A DNA stretch of 41,362 bases from UBA3263 sp964554665 (GCA_964554665.1 CAZKPP010000012.1:1-41362); one strand, 5' to 3'; positions 1-8,001 are shown, numbered from the stretch's first letter. Numbers and translations are program-made. Notes: generated by a model from the sequence alone, not told the origin.

Positions 1-51
1 AATCCCCTCCCCGGCCTCTACATCCAAAACGGCCACCTCATCCGCCTCTAA
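1..51 (+). CDS. C-terminal end of a secreted or surface protein (partial)
   Basis: Frame 1 is open from the left edge to a TAA at 49-51 and encodes 16 residues ending PGLYIQNGHLIRL. This matches the end of the short C-terminal sorting-type tail seen on many exported Bacteroidota proteins (consensus roughly a G-[IL]-Y-[IV]-x-N-G core followed by a basic last strand). The same pattern, RGLYIVNGAKHVVR, ends the gene at the right edge of this window. The body of the protein is outside the window, so nothing can be said about its function. The perfect terminator 20 bases downstream supports this as a true gene end. It could instead be a chance open frame, but the motif match and terminator make that unlikely. 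Confidence 0.7.
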   Translation, partial: NPLPGLYIQNGHLIRL

Positions 52-71
52 TTCCCCCACCGGAAATATCT

Positions 72-99
72 GCCCCCCGAAGCCGCAACTTCGGGGGGC
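72..99 (+). terminator. Rho-independent terminator
   Basis: A perfect 11-base-pair stem, GCCCCCCGAAG (72-82) with CTTCGGGGGGC (89-99), encloses a 6-base loop and is followed by TTTCATTT. It lies 20 bases after the stop of the partial gene at the left edge. The stem closely resembles the terminator at 38846-38881. Confidence 0.9.
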
Positions 100-161
100 T
101 TTCATTTATCACTTTCCAATAAAACAAAGGCTACAAGCACCTATGCTTGCAGCCTTCCGGG

Positions 162-246
162 CGGAAAGAGAGGGATTCGAACCCCCGGAGGTGTGACCCT
201 CGGCGGTTTTCAAGACCGCTGCAATCGACCACTCTGCCATCTTTCC
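162..246 (-). tRNA. tRNA-Ser (anticodon TGA)
   Basis: Read on the minus strand, the acceptor arm GGAAAGA pairs with TCTTTCC, followed by discriminator G. The anticodon stem GCGGT/ACCGC holds a CTTGAAA loop, giving anticodon TGA, which reads UCN serine codons. The T arm contains GGTTCGAATCC. A long variable arm of the class II (serine) type lies between anticodon and T arms. The gene is 85 bases long. No CCA is encoded after the discriminator, so CCA must be added after transcription. It is transcribed away from parC and toward the terminator at 72-99. Confidence 0.97.
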
Positions 247-274
247 TAATACGGGTGCAAAGTTACGTAAAATT

Positions 275-305
275 TTTGCAACTACCAAAAAAATTCGTAA
301 CTTTG
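275..305 (+). promoter_or_regulatory. Bacteroidota-type promoter of parC
   Basis: TTTG (275-278), a 19-base spacer, and TAACTTTG (298-305) match the -33/-7 promoter of this phylum. The -7 box ends only 7 bases before the parC ATG at 313, so the mRNA should have a leader of a few bases at most. Confidence 0.8.
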
Positions 306-312
306 CGTTACT

Positions 313-2928
313 ATGGCAGACGAACCAATCAACCAACCCTTTTCCGACGACTACTCTTCAGCCCGCTACCAGCTCAAATCAATGTATAAAAGCTGGTTCC
401 TCGACTATGCCTCATACGTGATTCTCGAACGCGCCGTTCCGAGCATCGACGACGGCCTCAAGCCGGTTCAGCGCCGCGTGCTCCACTCGATGAAAACCCT
501 CGACGACGGGCGTTTCAACAAGGTGGCCGGCATAGTTGGCGACACCATGAAATATCACCCTCATGGCGACGCCTCGATTAAAGACGCGCTGGTTCAGCTC
601 GGCCAGAAAGAGCTTTTGGTTGAAACCCAGGGTAACTGGGGCAACATCCTAACCGGCGACTCTGCCGCCGCCGGCCGTTACATTGAAGCGCGCCTGAGCC
701 CGTTTGCCCTGCAGGTGCTCTATAACCCGAAACTCACCGAATGGGTGCCGAGCTACGACGGCCGCAACCGCGAACCCGTAGTGCTGCCCGTAAAGTTTCC
801 GCTGCTGCTGGCCCAGGGCGTAGAAGGCATTGCCGTAGGCTTGTCGAGCAAGATTCTGCCCCACAATTTCAATGAAATTCTCGATGCCTGCGTGGCATAT
901 CTGCGCGGCGAACAATTTGAACTGCTCCCCGACTTCCCAACCGGCGGCTTTGTCGACGTTAGCCGCTACAACGACGGCCAGCGCGGAGGCGCAATCAAAG
1001 TGCGCGCCAAAATCGAAAAGGTAGACAACAAAACCCTTGCAATCACCGAAATTCCGTTCGGAACCACAACCCGCACCATAACCGACTCCATTCTCAAGGC
1101 AATGGAGAAGGGCAAAATCAAGGTGCGCAAGGTCGACGACCACACCTCCGGCCAAGCCCGCATAACCGTTTATCTGCAGCCCGGAGCGTCGAGCGACAAA
1201 ACCATCGACGCACTCTATGCCTTTACCGATTGTGAAACCTCGATTTATCCGAACTGCTGCGTTATCCGCGACAAAAAGCCCTGCTTCATCGGTGTCAGCG
1301 ACTACCTTCGCTATAGCGTAGACTCCACCCGCGAGCTGCTGCGCCGCGAGCTGCTGATTCAGCGCGGCGAGGTTGAAGAGCAACTCCACTTTGCGTCGCT
1401 CGAACGCATATTTATTGAAGAACGCATCTATAAGGATAAGGAATACGAACAGGCCAAGAGCTTCGAGGAAGCTACGGCTCATATTCTCAAGCGCCTCGAA
1501 CCGTTTAAGGAACTCTTTATCCGCGAAATTACCGACGATGACATTCAGCGCCTTTATGAAATCAAAATGCGCCGCATTTTACGATTCAATAAAGATAAGG
1601 CCGAAGAACTAATTGCAGAATATAAAGAGCGCATCGCCGCCATTAACCGCGATCTTTCAGACATTGTTGCCTACGCAATCAAGTGGTACTCGGAACTTAA
1701 AACAAAATATGGCGAGCACTATCAGCGCAAAACGGTTATTCGCGGCTTCGACTCAATCGAGGCGGCAACCGTTGCCGAAGCCAACCGCAAGCTTTACATC
1801 AACCGCGCGGAAGGCTTTATCGGCACATCGCTGACCAAAGACGAGTTCATAGCTCCCTGCTCAGACATCGACGACATCATAATTTTCTACCGCGACGGCA
1901 AATACAAAGTCGTCAAGGTTCAGGAAAAAATGTTTGTGGGTAAAAACATCGAGCATATCGACGTTTATAAGAAAAAAGACGAACGCACCGTATATAACGT
2001 AATTTACCGCGACGGCAAAGATGGCACATACTACATGAAGCGCTTTGCAGTTACCGGAGTGCGCCGCGATCAGGAGTATGACCTTACCCAGGGCACTCCC
2101 GGAAGTAAGGTCTGCTACTTCACCGCCAACTCCAACGGCGAGGCCGAAGTTGTGCGTGTCACCCTCAAGCCCAAAGCCCGCCTCAACAAGCTGCAGTTCG
2201 ACGTTGACTTCTCCGAGCTGCAGATCAAGGGCAAACAGAGCCGCGGCAACATTGTTACGCGCAACGAAGTTCACCGCTTTTCGCTACGCGAGCGCGGAGC
2301 CTCCACTCTGGGCGGCCGAAAAGTTTGGTTCGACCCCGATGTTAATCGCCTCAACTACGACGGCCGCGGCAACTTCCTGGGCGAATTCCAGGGCACTGAC
2401 CTGGTGCTGGTTATTCTCAAAAGCGGCGAATATTACACCACATCTTTCGACGCCACGAACCACTACGACGACCCGATTCTGCGCATAGAGCGTTTCCGCC
2501 CGAACACTGTGTGGACCGCGGTGCTCAACGATGCCGAGCAAGGGTATCCCTACATCAAGCGCTTCAAGTTCGAGCCTTCGGCGAAAAAGCAGCGCTTCGT
2601 GGGCGAGAGTGCCGCCTCCGAACTCATTATGCTGACCGACACTCCCGGAGCTCGCCTGCGGGTTGAATTCGGTGGTGCCGACGACTTCCGCGAACCACTC
2701 GAAATTGTTGCCGCCGAATTTATCGGGCTCAAGAGCTTCAAGGCCAAAGGCAAGCGACTCACCACCTACACCCTCGGCACCCTTACCGAAATCGAGCCTG
2801 TGGAGGTCAACGAACCCGAAGCTGAAGACGTTGAAGCCGAAGAAATTGACTCTGCACAAGTCGAGCCGGAGCTGAGCGACGACGAGGTGCGCGACAGTCT
2901 GTTAGGCCAGGAACGCCTCGACCTCTGA
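313..2928 (+). CDS. parC: DNA topoisomerase IV subunit A
   Basis: This 871-residue type IIA topoisomerase A subunit cleaves and rejoins DNA to decatenate chromosomes, acting with ParE (not in this window). The winged-helix region holds KYHPHGDAS (residues 80-88), and the catalytic tyrosine is Y123 in GRYIEARLS. QGNWGNILTGDSAAA is the ParC-type version of this motif; GyrA has QGNFGSxDGD. The coiled-coil arm and a C-terminal beta-propeller region follow, then an acidic tail (about 820-871). The positions equivalent to E. coli ParC S80 and E84 are A87 and D91; from general knowledge Ala is common here in this phylum, so it is not evidence of acquired resistance. The ATG at 313 is fixed by the promoter 7 bases upstream. 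The stop is 12 bases from the convergent ATP-grasp gene. Confidence 0.96.
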   Translation: MADEPINQPFSDDYSSARYQLKSMYKSWFLDYASYVILERAVPSIDDGLKPVQRRVLHSMKTLDDGRFNKVAGIVGDTMKYHPHGDASIKDALVQLGQKELLVETQGNWGNILTGDSAAAGRYIEARLSPFALQVLYNPKLTEWVPSYDGRNREPVVLPVKFPLLLAQGVEGIAVGLSSKILPHNFNEILDACVAYLRGEQFELLPDFPTGGFVDVSRYNDGQRGGAIKVRAKIEKVDNKTLAITEIPFGTTTRTITDSILKAMEKGKIKVRKVDDHTSGQARITVYLQPGASSDKTIDALYAFTDCETSIYPNCCVIRDKKPCFIGVSDYLRYSVDSTRELLRRELLIQRGEVEEQLHFASLERIFIEERIYKDKEYEQAKSFEEATAHILKRLEPFKELFIREITDDDIQRLYEIKMRRILRFNKDKAEELIAEYKERIAAINRDLSDIVAYAIKWYSELKTKYGEHYQRKTVIRGFDSIEAATVAEANRKLYINRAEGFIGTSLTKDEFIAPCSDIDDIIIFYRDGKYKVVKVQEKMFVGKNIEHIDVYKKKDERTVYNVIYRDGKDGTYYMKRFAVTGVRRDQEYDLTQGTPGSKVCYFTANSNGEAEVVRVTLKPKARLNKLQFDVDFSELQIKGKQSRGNIVTRNEVHRFSLRERGASTLGGRKVWFDPDVNRLNYDGRGNFLGEFQGTDLVLVILKSGEYYTTSFDATNHYDDPILRIERFRPNTVWTAVLNDAEQGYPYIKRFKFEPSAKKQRFVGESAASELIMLTDTPGARLRVEFGGADDFREPLEIVAAEFIGLKSFKAKGKRLTTYTLGTLTEIEPVEVNEPEAEDVEAEEIDSAQVEPELSDDEVRDSLLGQERLDL

Positions 2929-2940
2929 TTCACCCGCCAT

Positions 2941-3924
2941 TCAACACGGAGTAAGCGGCTGCACCTTACCGCCGGGAAGCGACAGATACGCCCCGGTCGG
3001 GGTTACGTGCATGCGGCCGTAAGGCCATCGCCGGCCAAGCGCCAAGGCCACAAAACCCATAGTTGTGCGCAAATTCACTTCAATGGTCGGGCAAATCATT
3101 CGGTCCGGGCCATACAGCATCATATCAACCCCTAATGGTCCGCGATAGTCCGTGCCGAGAATCTCACCGAGTGCCTGCGCCACGGCATAGGCTGTTTCGT
3201 GCAGATACGGAGCATTCAATTCTGCGGCAAGCTCATCTTGCGGCGCTATAATATTACCGCCGTAGGCCGTCTGGCCGGAATTAAAAAAGAGCGACAATCC
3301 CCTGTATACCACCCCGGAGTCGGTCGCCTCAAAAAGCATTGCGAAATCGCGCACCTTATCGAGTCGCGGTTCAACCATAACCGAGCCTTGGCGGCGCATG
3401 GCATCAGCCGCGCGGCGGACCATATTGTCGCGCGTGAGCGTCCGGCAGTCGACCACTCCCCTCCCCGAGCAGCTCCATGGCGACTTCAGAAACCAGTCGT
3501 TACCCTCGGGCAGAGCCGAAACATCGTCAACCTCAATGGGCGCCGGAGGCAGTCCATACGGCAAGCGGCCCGCAAGCAAAGAATGCAGCTTCAACGCCGT
3601 GCGCCGATGCGAAAGCATTCGAATCCGATCAACGTCGGGAAACGGCCCCGCGCATCCTACCTTGCAAAACAGCGCCCGGGCATGGCGACTCCAGCCCCAT
3701 GGAGCCGGACTTCCTTCAATATCGAGGCCAACGTCAAGCCCCTGCGCATCAAGCCAGCGGCGGTCAACGCCCGGCGCTATTATATTGTCGCCGGCATCGG
3801 CAAGCCATGCCGGAATCACCGCCAACGCCGACCGGAAGGCCACCACGCTCTTCGGCGGAGTGAAATTGGCTATGCCCGCGGCTAACGCCAGGTCATTCTC
3901 GGGATTGAAAAGATGGAGCCTCAC
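2941..3924 (-). CDS. ATP-grasp-like protein of unknown substrate
   Basis: A 327-residue protein whose C-terminal half looks like an ATP-grasp fold. FLKSPWSCSGRGV (about 145-157) resembles the lysine plus glycine-rich nucleotide loop. GVDMML (265-270) and IEVNLRTTMG (281-290) resemble the acidic and E-x-N metal ligands. The N-terminal segment MRLHLFNPENDLALA is distinctive but I cannot tie it to a known pathway. ATP-grasp enzymes usually join a carboxylate to an amine or thiol through an acyl phosphate; the substrate here is unknown. The start is GTG at 3924. AAGGAG overlaps the rimO stop and sits 5 bases upstream, a rare clear Shine-Dalgarno in this phylum, which supports that start. It is the last gene of ftsY-rimO-ATP-grasp, 7 bases after rimO. 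Confidence 0.75.
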   Translation of the reverse strand: MRLHLFNPENDLALAAGIANFTPPKSVVAFRSALAVIPAWLADAGDNIIAPGVDRRWLDAQGLDVGLDIEGSPAPWGWSRHARALFCKVGCAGPFPDVDRIRMLSHRRTALKLHSLLAGRLPYGLPPAPIEVDDVSALPEGNDWFLKSPWSCSGRGVVDCRTLTRDNMVRRAADAMRRQGSVMVEPRLDKVRDFAMLFEATDSGVVYRGLSLFFNSGQTAYGGNIIAPQDELAAELNAPYLHETAYAVAQALGEILGTDYRGPLGVDMMLYGPDRMICPTIEVNLRTTMGFVALALGRRWPYGRMHVTPTGAYLSLPGGKVQPLTPC

Positions 3925-3931
3925 AAACTCC

Positions 3932-5230
3932 TTATACGCTCTTGGCCATCAGGTCGAAGGCCGATGCCGAAGTAACCTCAACGTTTGTGAAATGGCCTAT
4001 GATCAACGGCTTATCCTTGGAAATCAGCACTTCGGGGTCAACCTCTGGCGAATCCCACTCAGTGCGGCCTATGTAGAATTCCGGTTCCTCGCGGTCAACG
4101 ATTACACGGAGCTTCTTGCCAACTTTCGCTGCCTGAATTTCCGTTGAAATCTCTTCCTGTACGGCCATCAGCGCGTCAAGTCGCGCCTGCTTGACCTCCT
4201 CCGGAGTGGCATCCTTAAAGTTCTTGGCCGCATAGGTATCCTCTTCCTCGCAATAGGCAAACGCCCCCATGCGCTCAAAGCGGGCCTCGCGAACAAAGTC
4301 CATCAGTTCGTCGAACTCCTTATCGCCCTCGCCTGGGAAACCGACCATCAGGGTAGTGCGCAAATGCAGGTCGGGCACCCGGCGGCGCATCTCGGCAATC
4401 AGCTCGCGGGTACGCGCCGAGTCGATATGGCGCCGCATGTTCTTCAACACCGGGTCTGAAATATGTTGCAGCGCAATGTCGAGATAGTTGCATACGTTGC
4501 GCCGCGAAGCCATAACATCCATCACCTCCATGGGAAAATCGGAGGGATAGGCATAGTGCAGACGCAGCCACTCAACACCTGGAATGTCGGCAAGGCGCTC
4601 AACCAGCTCGGGTAGCAACACCTTATTGCCCTGCAAATCGCGGCCGTATGAGCTAAGGTCCTGAGCTACTACGTTAAACTCCTTGACTCCGCGGTCAACG
4701 AGCCGGCGCACTTCATCTTCAATCGACTCCGGAGTGCGGCTGTGCATGCGGCCGGTAATCAGGGGAATGGCACAGAAAGCGCAGAAACGGTCACACCCCT
4801 CGGCGATCTTCAGATATGCCTGATGTGGCGGCGTTGTAATCACGCGGTCGGTAAACGATTCATCGGCCTCAACGCCCGAAACCTGCTCTACAATCTTGGG
4901 CCAATCGAACTTGCCGTACCAGGCATCAACTTCGGGGAGCTCCGCGGGAAGCTCCTTGGCATAGCGTTCGCTCAAGCAGCCGAACACCATTATTTTGCCT
5001 ACACGGCGGCGTTTTTTTGCCTCGGCTGCGGCAAGAATGGTGTTTATCGACTCCTCCTTTGCGTCGCCAATGAAGCCGCAAGTGTTGATAACCACCGCAT
5101 CGGCGCGCTCGGAGGGGTTTTCGCTGATTCTGGCCTCAATGCCCTCTTTGGCCAACATTGCCATCAAGCGCTCGGTGTCCACAAGGTTTTTAAAACAGCC
5201 GAGCGAAACAATGTTTACGCGCTTCTTCAT
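3932..5230 (-). CDS. rimO: Ribosomal protein S12 methylthiotransferase RimO
   Basis: A 432-residue radical-SAM methylthiotransferase that adds a methylthio group to a conserved aspartate of ribosomal protein S12. The N-terminal UPF0004 domain carries the auxiliary cluster cysteines C12 (SLGCFKN), C51 (NTCGF) and C85 (GCLSERY). The radical-SAM cluster is C146-x3-C150-x2-C153 (CDRFCAFC). HSRTPESIEDEV and the region around NVVAQDLSSYGRDL are typical of RimO rather than MiaB. The last 65 or so residues form the TRAM domain. Its ATG overlaps the ftsY stop in an ATGA, suggesting translational coupling. Confidence 0.96.
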   Translation of the reverse strand: MKKRVNIVSLGCFKNLVDTERLMAMLAKEGIEARISENPSERADAVVINTCGFIGDAKEESINTILAAAEAKKRRRVGKIMVFGCLSERYAKELPAELPEVDAWYGKFDWPKIVEQVSGVEADESFTDRVITTPPHQAYLKIAEGCDRFCAFCAIPLITGRMHSRTPESIEDEVRRLVDRGVKEFNVVAQDLSSYGRDLQGNKVLLPELVERLADIPGVEWLRLHYAYPSDFPMEVMDVMASRRNVCNYLDIALQHISDPVLKNMRRHIDSARTRELIAEMRRRVPDLHLRTTLMVGFPGEGDKEFDELMDFVREARFERMGAFAYCEEEDTYAAKNFKDATPEEVKQARLDALMAVQEEISTEIQAAKVGKKLRVIVDREEPEFYIGRTEWDSPEVDPEVLISKDKPLIIGHFTNVEVTSASAFDLMAKSV

Positions 5231-6210
5231 TTATCGGAATTGGCAAACAGAGAGTCAACGAATGCCTCCTTGTTAAACACCTGCAGGTCGTCGATACCCT
5301 CACCCAAGCCGATATAGCGCACGGGAATACGCATCTGGTCGGAAATACCGATAACCACCCCACCCTTGGCGGTGCCGTCGAGTTTGGTCACGGCCAGAGC
5401 CGTAACGGTGGTTGCCTGCGAGAACTGGCGGGCCTGCTCAAAGGCATTTTGCCCCGTGGAGCCGTCCAGAACCAGCAGAACTTCGTCGGGGGCATCGGCC
5501 ACGAGCTTTTGCATCACGCGGCGAATCTTTGTCAGTTCCTCCATCAGCGGCTTTTTGTTGTGGAGGCGGCCGGCGGTGTCGATTATAACCACGTCGGCAT
5601 TCTGGGCAATAGCGCTCTGCAGCGTATCGAACGCAACCGCCGCAGGGTCTGCGCCAAGCTTTTGCTTAACTATGGCAACGCCCGAGCGTTCAGCCCACAC
5701 GTCGAGCTGCTCGGTGGCTGCCGCGCGGAACGTATCGGCAGCGCCGATAACAACCTTGTTGCCCGCCTTTTTAAAGAGGTTGGCGAGTTTGCCGATGGTC
5801 GTGGTCTTGCCGGCTCCGTTCACACCCACTACCATAATTACATACGGGCGACGTGAACCCTCGGGCAGCCTGAAGTTTTCGTCGGGGGCATTGAGGTCCG
5901 CGCGGTCGTTTTCGGCGAGCATGTCGGCAATCTCGCTGCGAAGCATGGCGTTGAGTTCCGAAGTGTTGACATATTTGTCGCGACTCACGCGCGAACGTAT
6001 GCGGTCAATAATCTTGACCGTAGTTTCCACGCCAACGTCCGACGTTATGAAAATTTCCTCGAGTTCGTCGAGAAAATCATCGTCAATAGTACTGTGGCCT
6101 GCCAGGGTGCGTTTCAGCTTGCCCCAGAAGCCTTCTTTGGTTTGTTCGAGCCCTTTGTCGAGAGTCTCCTTTTTCTTTTCGCGAGAAAAGATTTTATCAA
6201 AAAGTCCCAT
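5227..6210 (-). CDS. ftsY: Signal recognition particle receptor FtsY
   Basis: A 327-residue SRP GTPase that receives SRP-ribosome complexes at the inner membrane. A short basic N-terminal A region (about 1-30) leads into the helical N domain and the G domain. The G domain has P-loop GVNGAGKTTT (129-138), DTAGR (211-215) and TKLDG (275-279). The compact A domain is usual in this phylum. The ATG at 6210 is preceded by TAACTTTG with an 8-base gap, implying a very short leader. It heads the operon with rimO (4-base overlap) and the ATP-grasp gene. Confidence 0.97.
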   Translation of the reverse strand: MGLFDKIFSREKKKETLDKGLEQTKEGFWGKLKRTLAGHSTIDDDFLDELEEIFITSDVGVETTVKIIDRIRSRVSRDKYVNTSELNAMLRSEIADMLAENDRADLNAPDENFRLPEGSRRPYVIMVVGVNGAGKTTTIGKLANLFKKAGNKVVIGAADTFRAAATEQLDVWAERSGVAIVKQKLGADPAAVAFDTLQSAIAQNADVVIIDTAGRLHNKKPLMEELTKIRRVMQKLVADAPDEVLLVLDGSTGQNAFEQARQFSQATTVTALAVTKLDGTAKGGVVIGISDQMRIPVRYIGLGEGIDDLQVFNKEAFVDSLFANSDK

Positions 6211-6218
6211 AATGGCTG

Positions 6219-6226
6219 CAAAGTTA
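6219..6226 (-). promoter_or_regulatory. Promoter -7 element of ftsY
   Basis: On the minus strand TAACTTTG lies 8 bases before the ftsY ATG. No convincing -33 TTTG is visible at the expected spacing; the upstream DNA is AT-rich with a repeated TTAGTAATT motif. Confidence 0.65.
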
Positions 6227-6318
6227 CGAAATAATTAGTAATTTGTAATTAGGAATTAGTAATTTTTTGTGGCGACACCGTCAAGCAGTTTAGACATTAT
6301 CTAAATTTCAAAAACTTA

Positions 6319-6383
6319 GTGAAACATTGTTAAAGGTTCGGCAATTTGCGCGTTTCAGGCGATTTTTCGCAAAAATGTTTCAC
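6319..6383. repeat. Nested inverted repeat upstream of dnaA
   Basis: GTGAAACATT (6319-6328) is the exact reverse complement of AATGTTTCAC (6374-6383). Inside it, TTTGCG (6345-6350) is the exact reverse complement of CGCAAA (6368-6373). On the right the two arms abut; on the left they are 16 bases apart. It could be an operator pair or an RNA hairpin. Confidence 0.75.
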
Positions 6384-6525
6384 GATTTCACAAAACTATC
6401 TCGCTAATTCACAGTAACTTAATCAAACCACACCGGTAAAATCTTAACTATTTGATTTTCAGCAGAATTTCGGATAATTTTAAATTCCAAATTTTTTAAC
6501 ACTTTTTTTTCAACAAAAAAATTTA

Positions 6526-6533
6526 GAACTTTG
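6526..6533 (+). promoter_or_regulatory. Probable -7 element of dnaA
   Basis: GAACTTTG followed by C differs from TAnnTTTG only at the first base and is 32 bases before the dnaA ATG. The expected -33 position lies in a T-run, so the call is moderate. Confidence 0.5.
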
Positions 6534-6565
6534 CATCGCTTTACTACCACCCCCCTTTTGTAGAA

Positions 6566-7954
6566 ATGGAACTGACCCCTGACAAAAAATGGGAGGAATG
6601 TTGTCGGCTTTTTCGCGACAATCTTTCGCCCGAGCAATACGACTGCTGGTTCAAGCCCGCGCAGTTTATGAGTTTCAGCGACCAAACGCTGAGAATAGTT
6701 GTGCCGTCGGCATACTTCAAGGAACAACTCGAAGCAACGTATCTTCCGCTGCTTTCTACCGTATTGCGCAGGGTTTATGGTAACGACGTAAAGCTTTTCT
6801 ACCACTATCAGGTTGTCAGCGGCCAAAAGGGGGCCGACGTTGCCGAATCTTCAAGCAAACCGTCGGCAGCCGTAGCCAACCGCGCAAACGCCGCCAATCC
6901 GTTTGCCGCCAAAGACGAAGACGAAATCGACTCGCAGCTCAACCCGCGATATAATTTCGACAACTTCTGCACCGGCGAATGCAACCTACTGGCCAGCACC
7001 ATAGGCCGCGCCATCGCCAAGAATCCGTCGCAGCAGACCTATAATCCTCTGTTTGTATTCGGCCCTCCCGGTGTTGGCAAAACCCACCTCGCTCAGGCTA
7101 TCGGCATAGGCATCAAAGAGACCAAACCCACAGCAAGGGTGCTCTACGTTACCGCCCGCCTCTTCGAAAGCCAATATACCGCCGCCAATGCCCGGGGCAA
7201 AATTAACGATTTCATCGCTTTCTACCAAGGAATCGACACTCTTATTATTGACGACATTCAAGACTTCATCGGTAAGCCCGGAACGCAGCGCACCTTCTTC
7301 CACATTTTCAACCACCTCCATCTCAACTCAAAACAGCTGATTATGACCAGCGACGTCCGCCCCTCGGAGATGGACAACATGGAAGAACGCCTGCTCTCGC
7401 GCTTCAAGTGGGGCATGACATGCGAACTCTTCCGCCCCGACTACGACATGCGCATCAAGGTTCTCCGCCGCATGGCCGAACAGGAAGGCATCGACCTGCC
7501 CGACGACGTTGTTAACTACATTGCCGAAAACGTGACCAAAAGCTTCCGCGAACTCGAAGGAATCATGGTTTCGCTCGTTGCCAACGCCGCAATCAAAAAC
7601 GTTGCCATCAACCTTGAGCTCGCCGAAAAGGTTATTGCCAACAGCGTTAAGATTCGTCGCCAGACCGTAAACTTTGAAATGATTGCCGAACAGGTCAGCT
7701 CCTATTATAATATAGCCGCCGACGACCTCTTCACCCGCTCACGCAAACGCGAAATCAACGATGCGCGCCAGATTGTCATGTACATGACCAAGAAACACAC
7801 CCAGCTGTCGCTCTCGGCCATCGGTTCGCGCTTGAGCCGCAACCATGCCACTGTTCTCCACGCGGTTAGCACCATTGAAAACCGCCTGGCAACCGAGCCG
7901 CAGCTCCGCTCCGACATCGCCGCTCTGGAAAAAGCCCTTTCGCCCCGAGGTTAA
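6566..7954 (+). CDS. dnaA: Chromosomal replication initiator DnaA
   Basis: This 462-residue AAA+ ATPase binds DnaA boxes and opens the origin. Domain I (about 1-80) is followed by a short linker (about 85-125). The AAA+ core has Walker A GPPGVGKTH (166-174) and Walker B TLIIDDIQ (225-232), and domain IV is a helix-turn-helix. The domain IV signature reads SRNHATVLHAV (424-434), where the family motif is normally RDHxTV. The codon for the changed residue is AAC, so the base-contacting aspartate is replaced by asparagine. The ATG at 6566 is the first in-frame start after the -7 box and begins directly with domain I. ftsY diverges upstream, and the next gene has its own promoter. Confidence 0.97.
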   Translation: MELTPDKKWEECCRLFRDNLSPEQYDCWFKPAQFMSFSDQTLRIVVPSAYFKEQLEATYLPLLSTVLRRVYGNDVKLFYHYQVVSGQKGADVAESSSKPSAAVANRANAANPFAAKDEDEIDSQLNPRYNFDNFCTGECNLLASTIGRAIAKNPSQQTYNPLFVFGPPGVGKTHLAQAIGIGIKETKPTARVLYVTARLFESQYTAANARGKINDFIAFYQGIDTLIIDDIQDFIGKPGTQRTFFHIFNHLHLNSKQLIMTSDVRPSEMDNMEERLLSRFKWGMTCELFRPDYDMRIKVLRRMAEQEGIDLPDDVVNYIAENVTKSFRELEGIMVSLVANAAIKNVAINLELAEKVIANSVKIRRQTVNFEMIAEQVSSYYNIAADDLFTRSRKREINDARQIVMYMTKKHTQLSLSAIGSRLSRNHATVLHAVSTIENRLATEPQLRSDIAALEKALSPRG

Positions 7955-7970
7955 CTTTTTATTCCATAAG

Positions 7971-8001
7971 TTTGTTATTACTGCAAAATTGACTAATTTT
8001 G
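7971..8001 (+). promoter_or_regulatory. Promoter of the nucleoside kinase gene
   Basis: TTTG (7971-7974), a 19-base spacer and TAATTTTG (7994-8001) match the phylum promoter well. The ATG is 17 bases after the -7 box, which rules out the longer in-frame start inside dnaA. Confidence 0.8.

Larger units (their letters stand above)
6211..6565. other. Repeat-rich ftsY-dnaA intergenic region
   Basis: This 355-base gap between divergent genes holds no open frame I can support. It contains the ftsY -7 box, an AT-rich stretch with a repeated TTAGTAATT, a small palindrome TTTAGA-CATTA-TCTAAA (6289-6305), and a larger interrupted inverted repeat (6319-6383). TTTCA recurs several times, including TTTCACGATTTCAC. 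For dnaA, GAACTTTG (6526-6533) is a one-base variant of the -7 consensus and lies 32 bases before the ATG. No canonical DnaA box (TTATCCACA) is visible, so I do not call an origin here. Confidence 0.6.

Noticed and set aside
109..336. 75-codon minus-strand open frame
   Set aside because: It covers the tRNA-Ser gene; the apparent peptide is translated tRNA sequence.
568..585. Ala at the quinolone-resistance position of ParC (A87)
   Set aside because: From general knowledge of Bacteroidota ParC this residue is common in the phylum, so it is not evidence of selected resistance.
6211..6565. Chromosomal origin next to dnaA
   Set aside because: No canonical DnaA boxes are visible, and adjacency to dnaA alone is not enough; GC skew over the whole chromosome would be needed.
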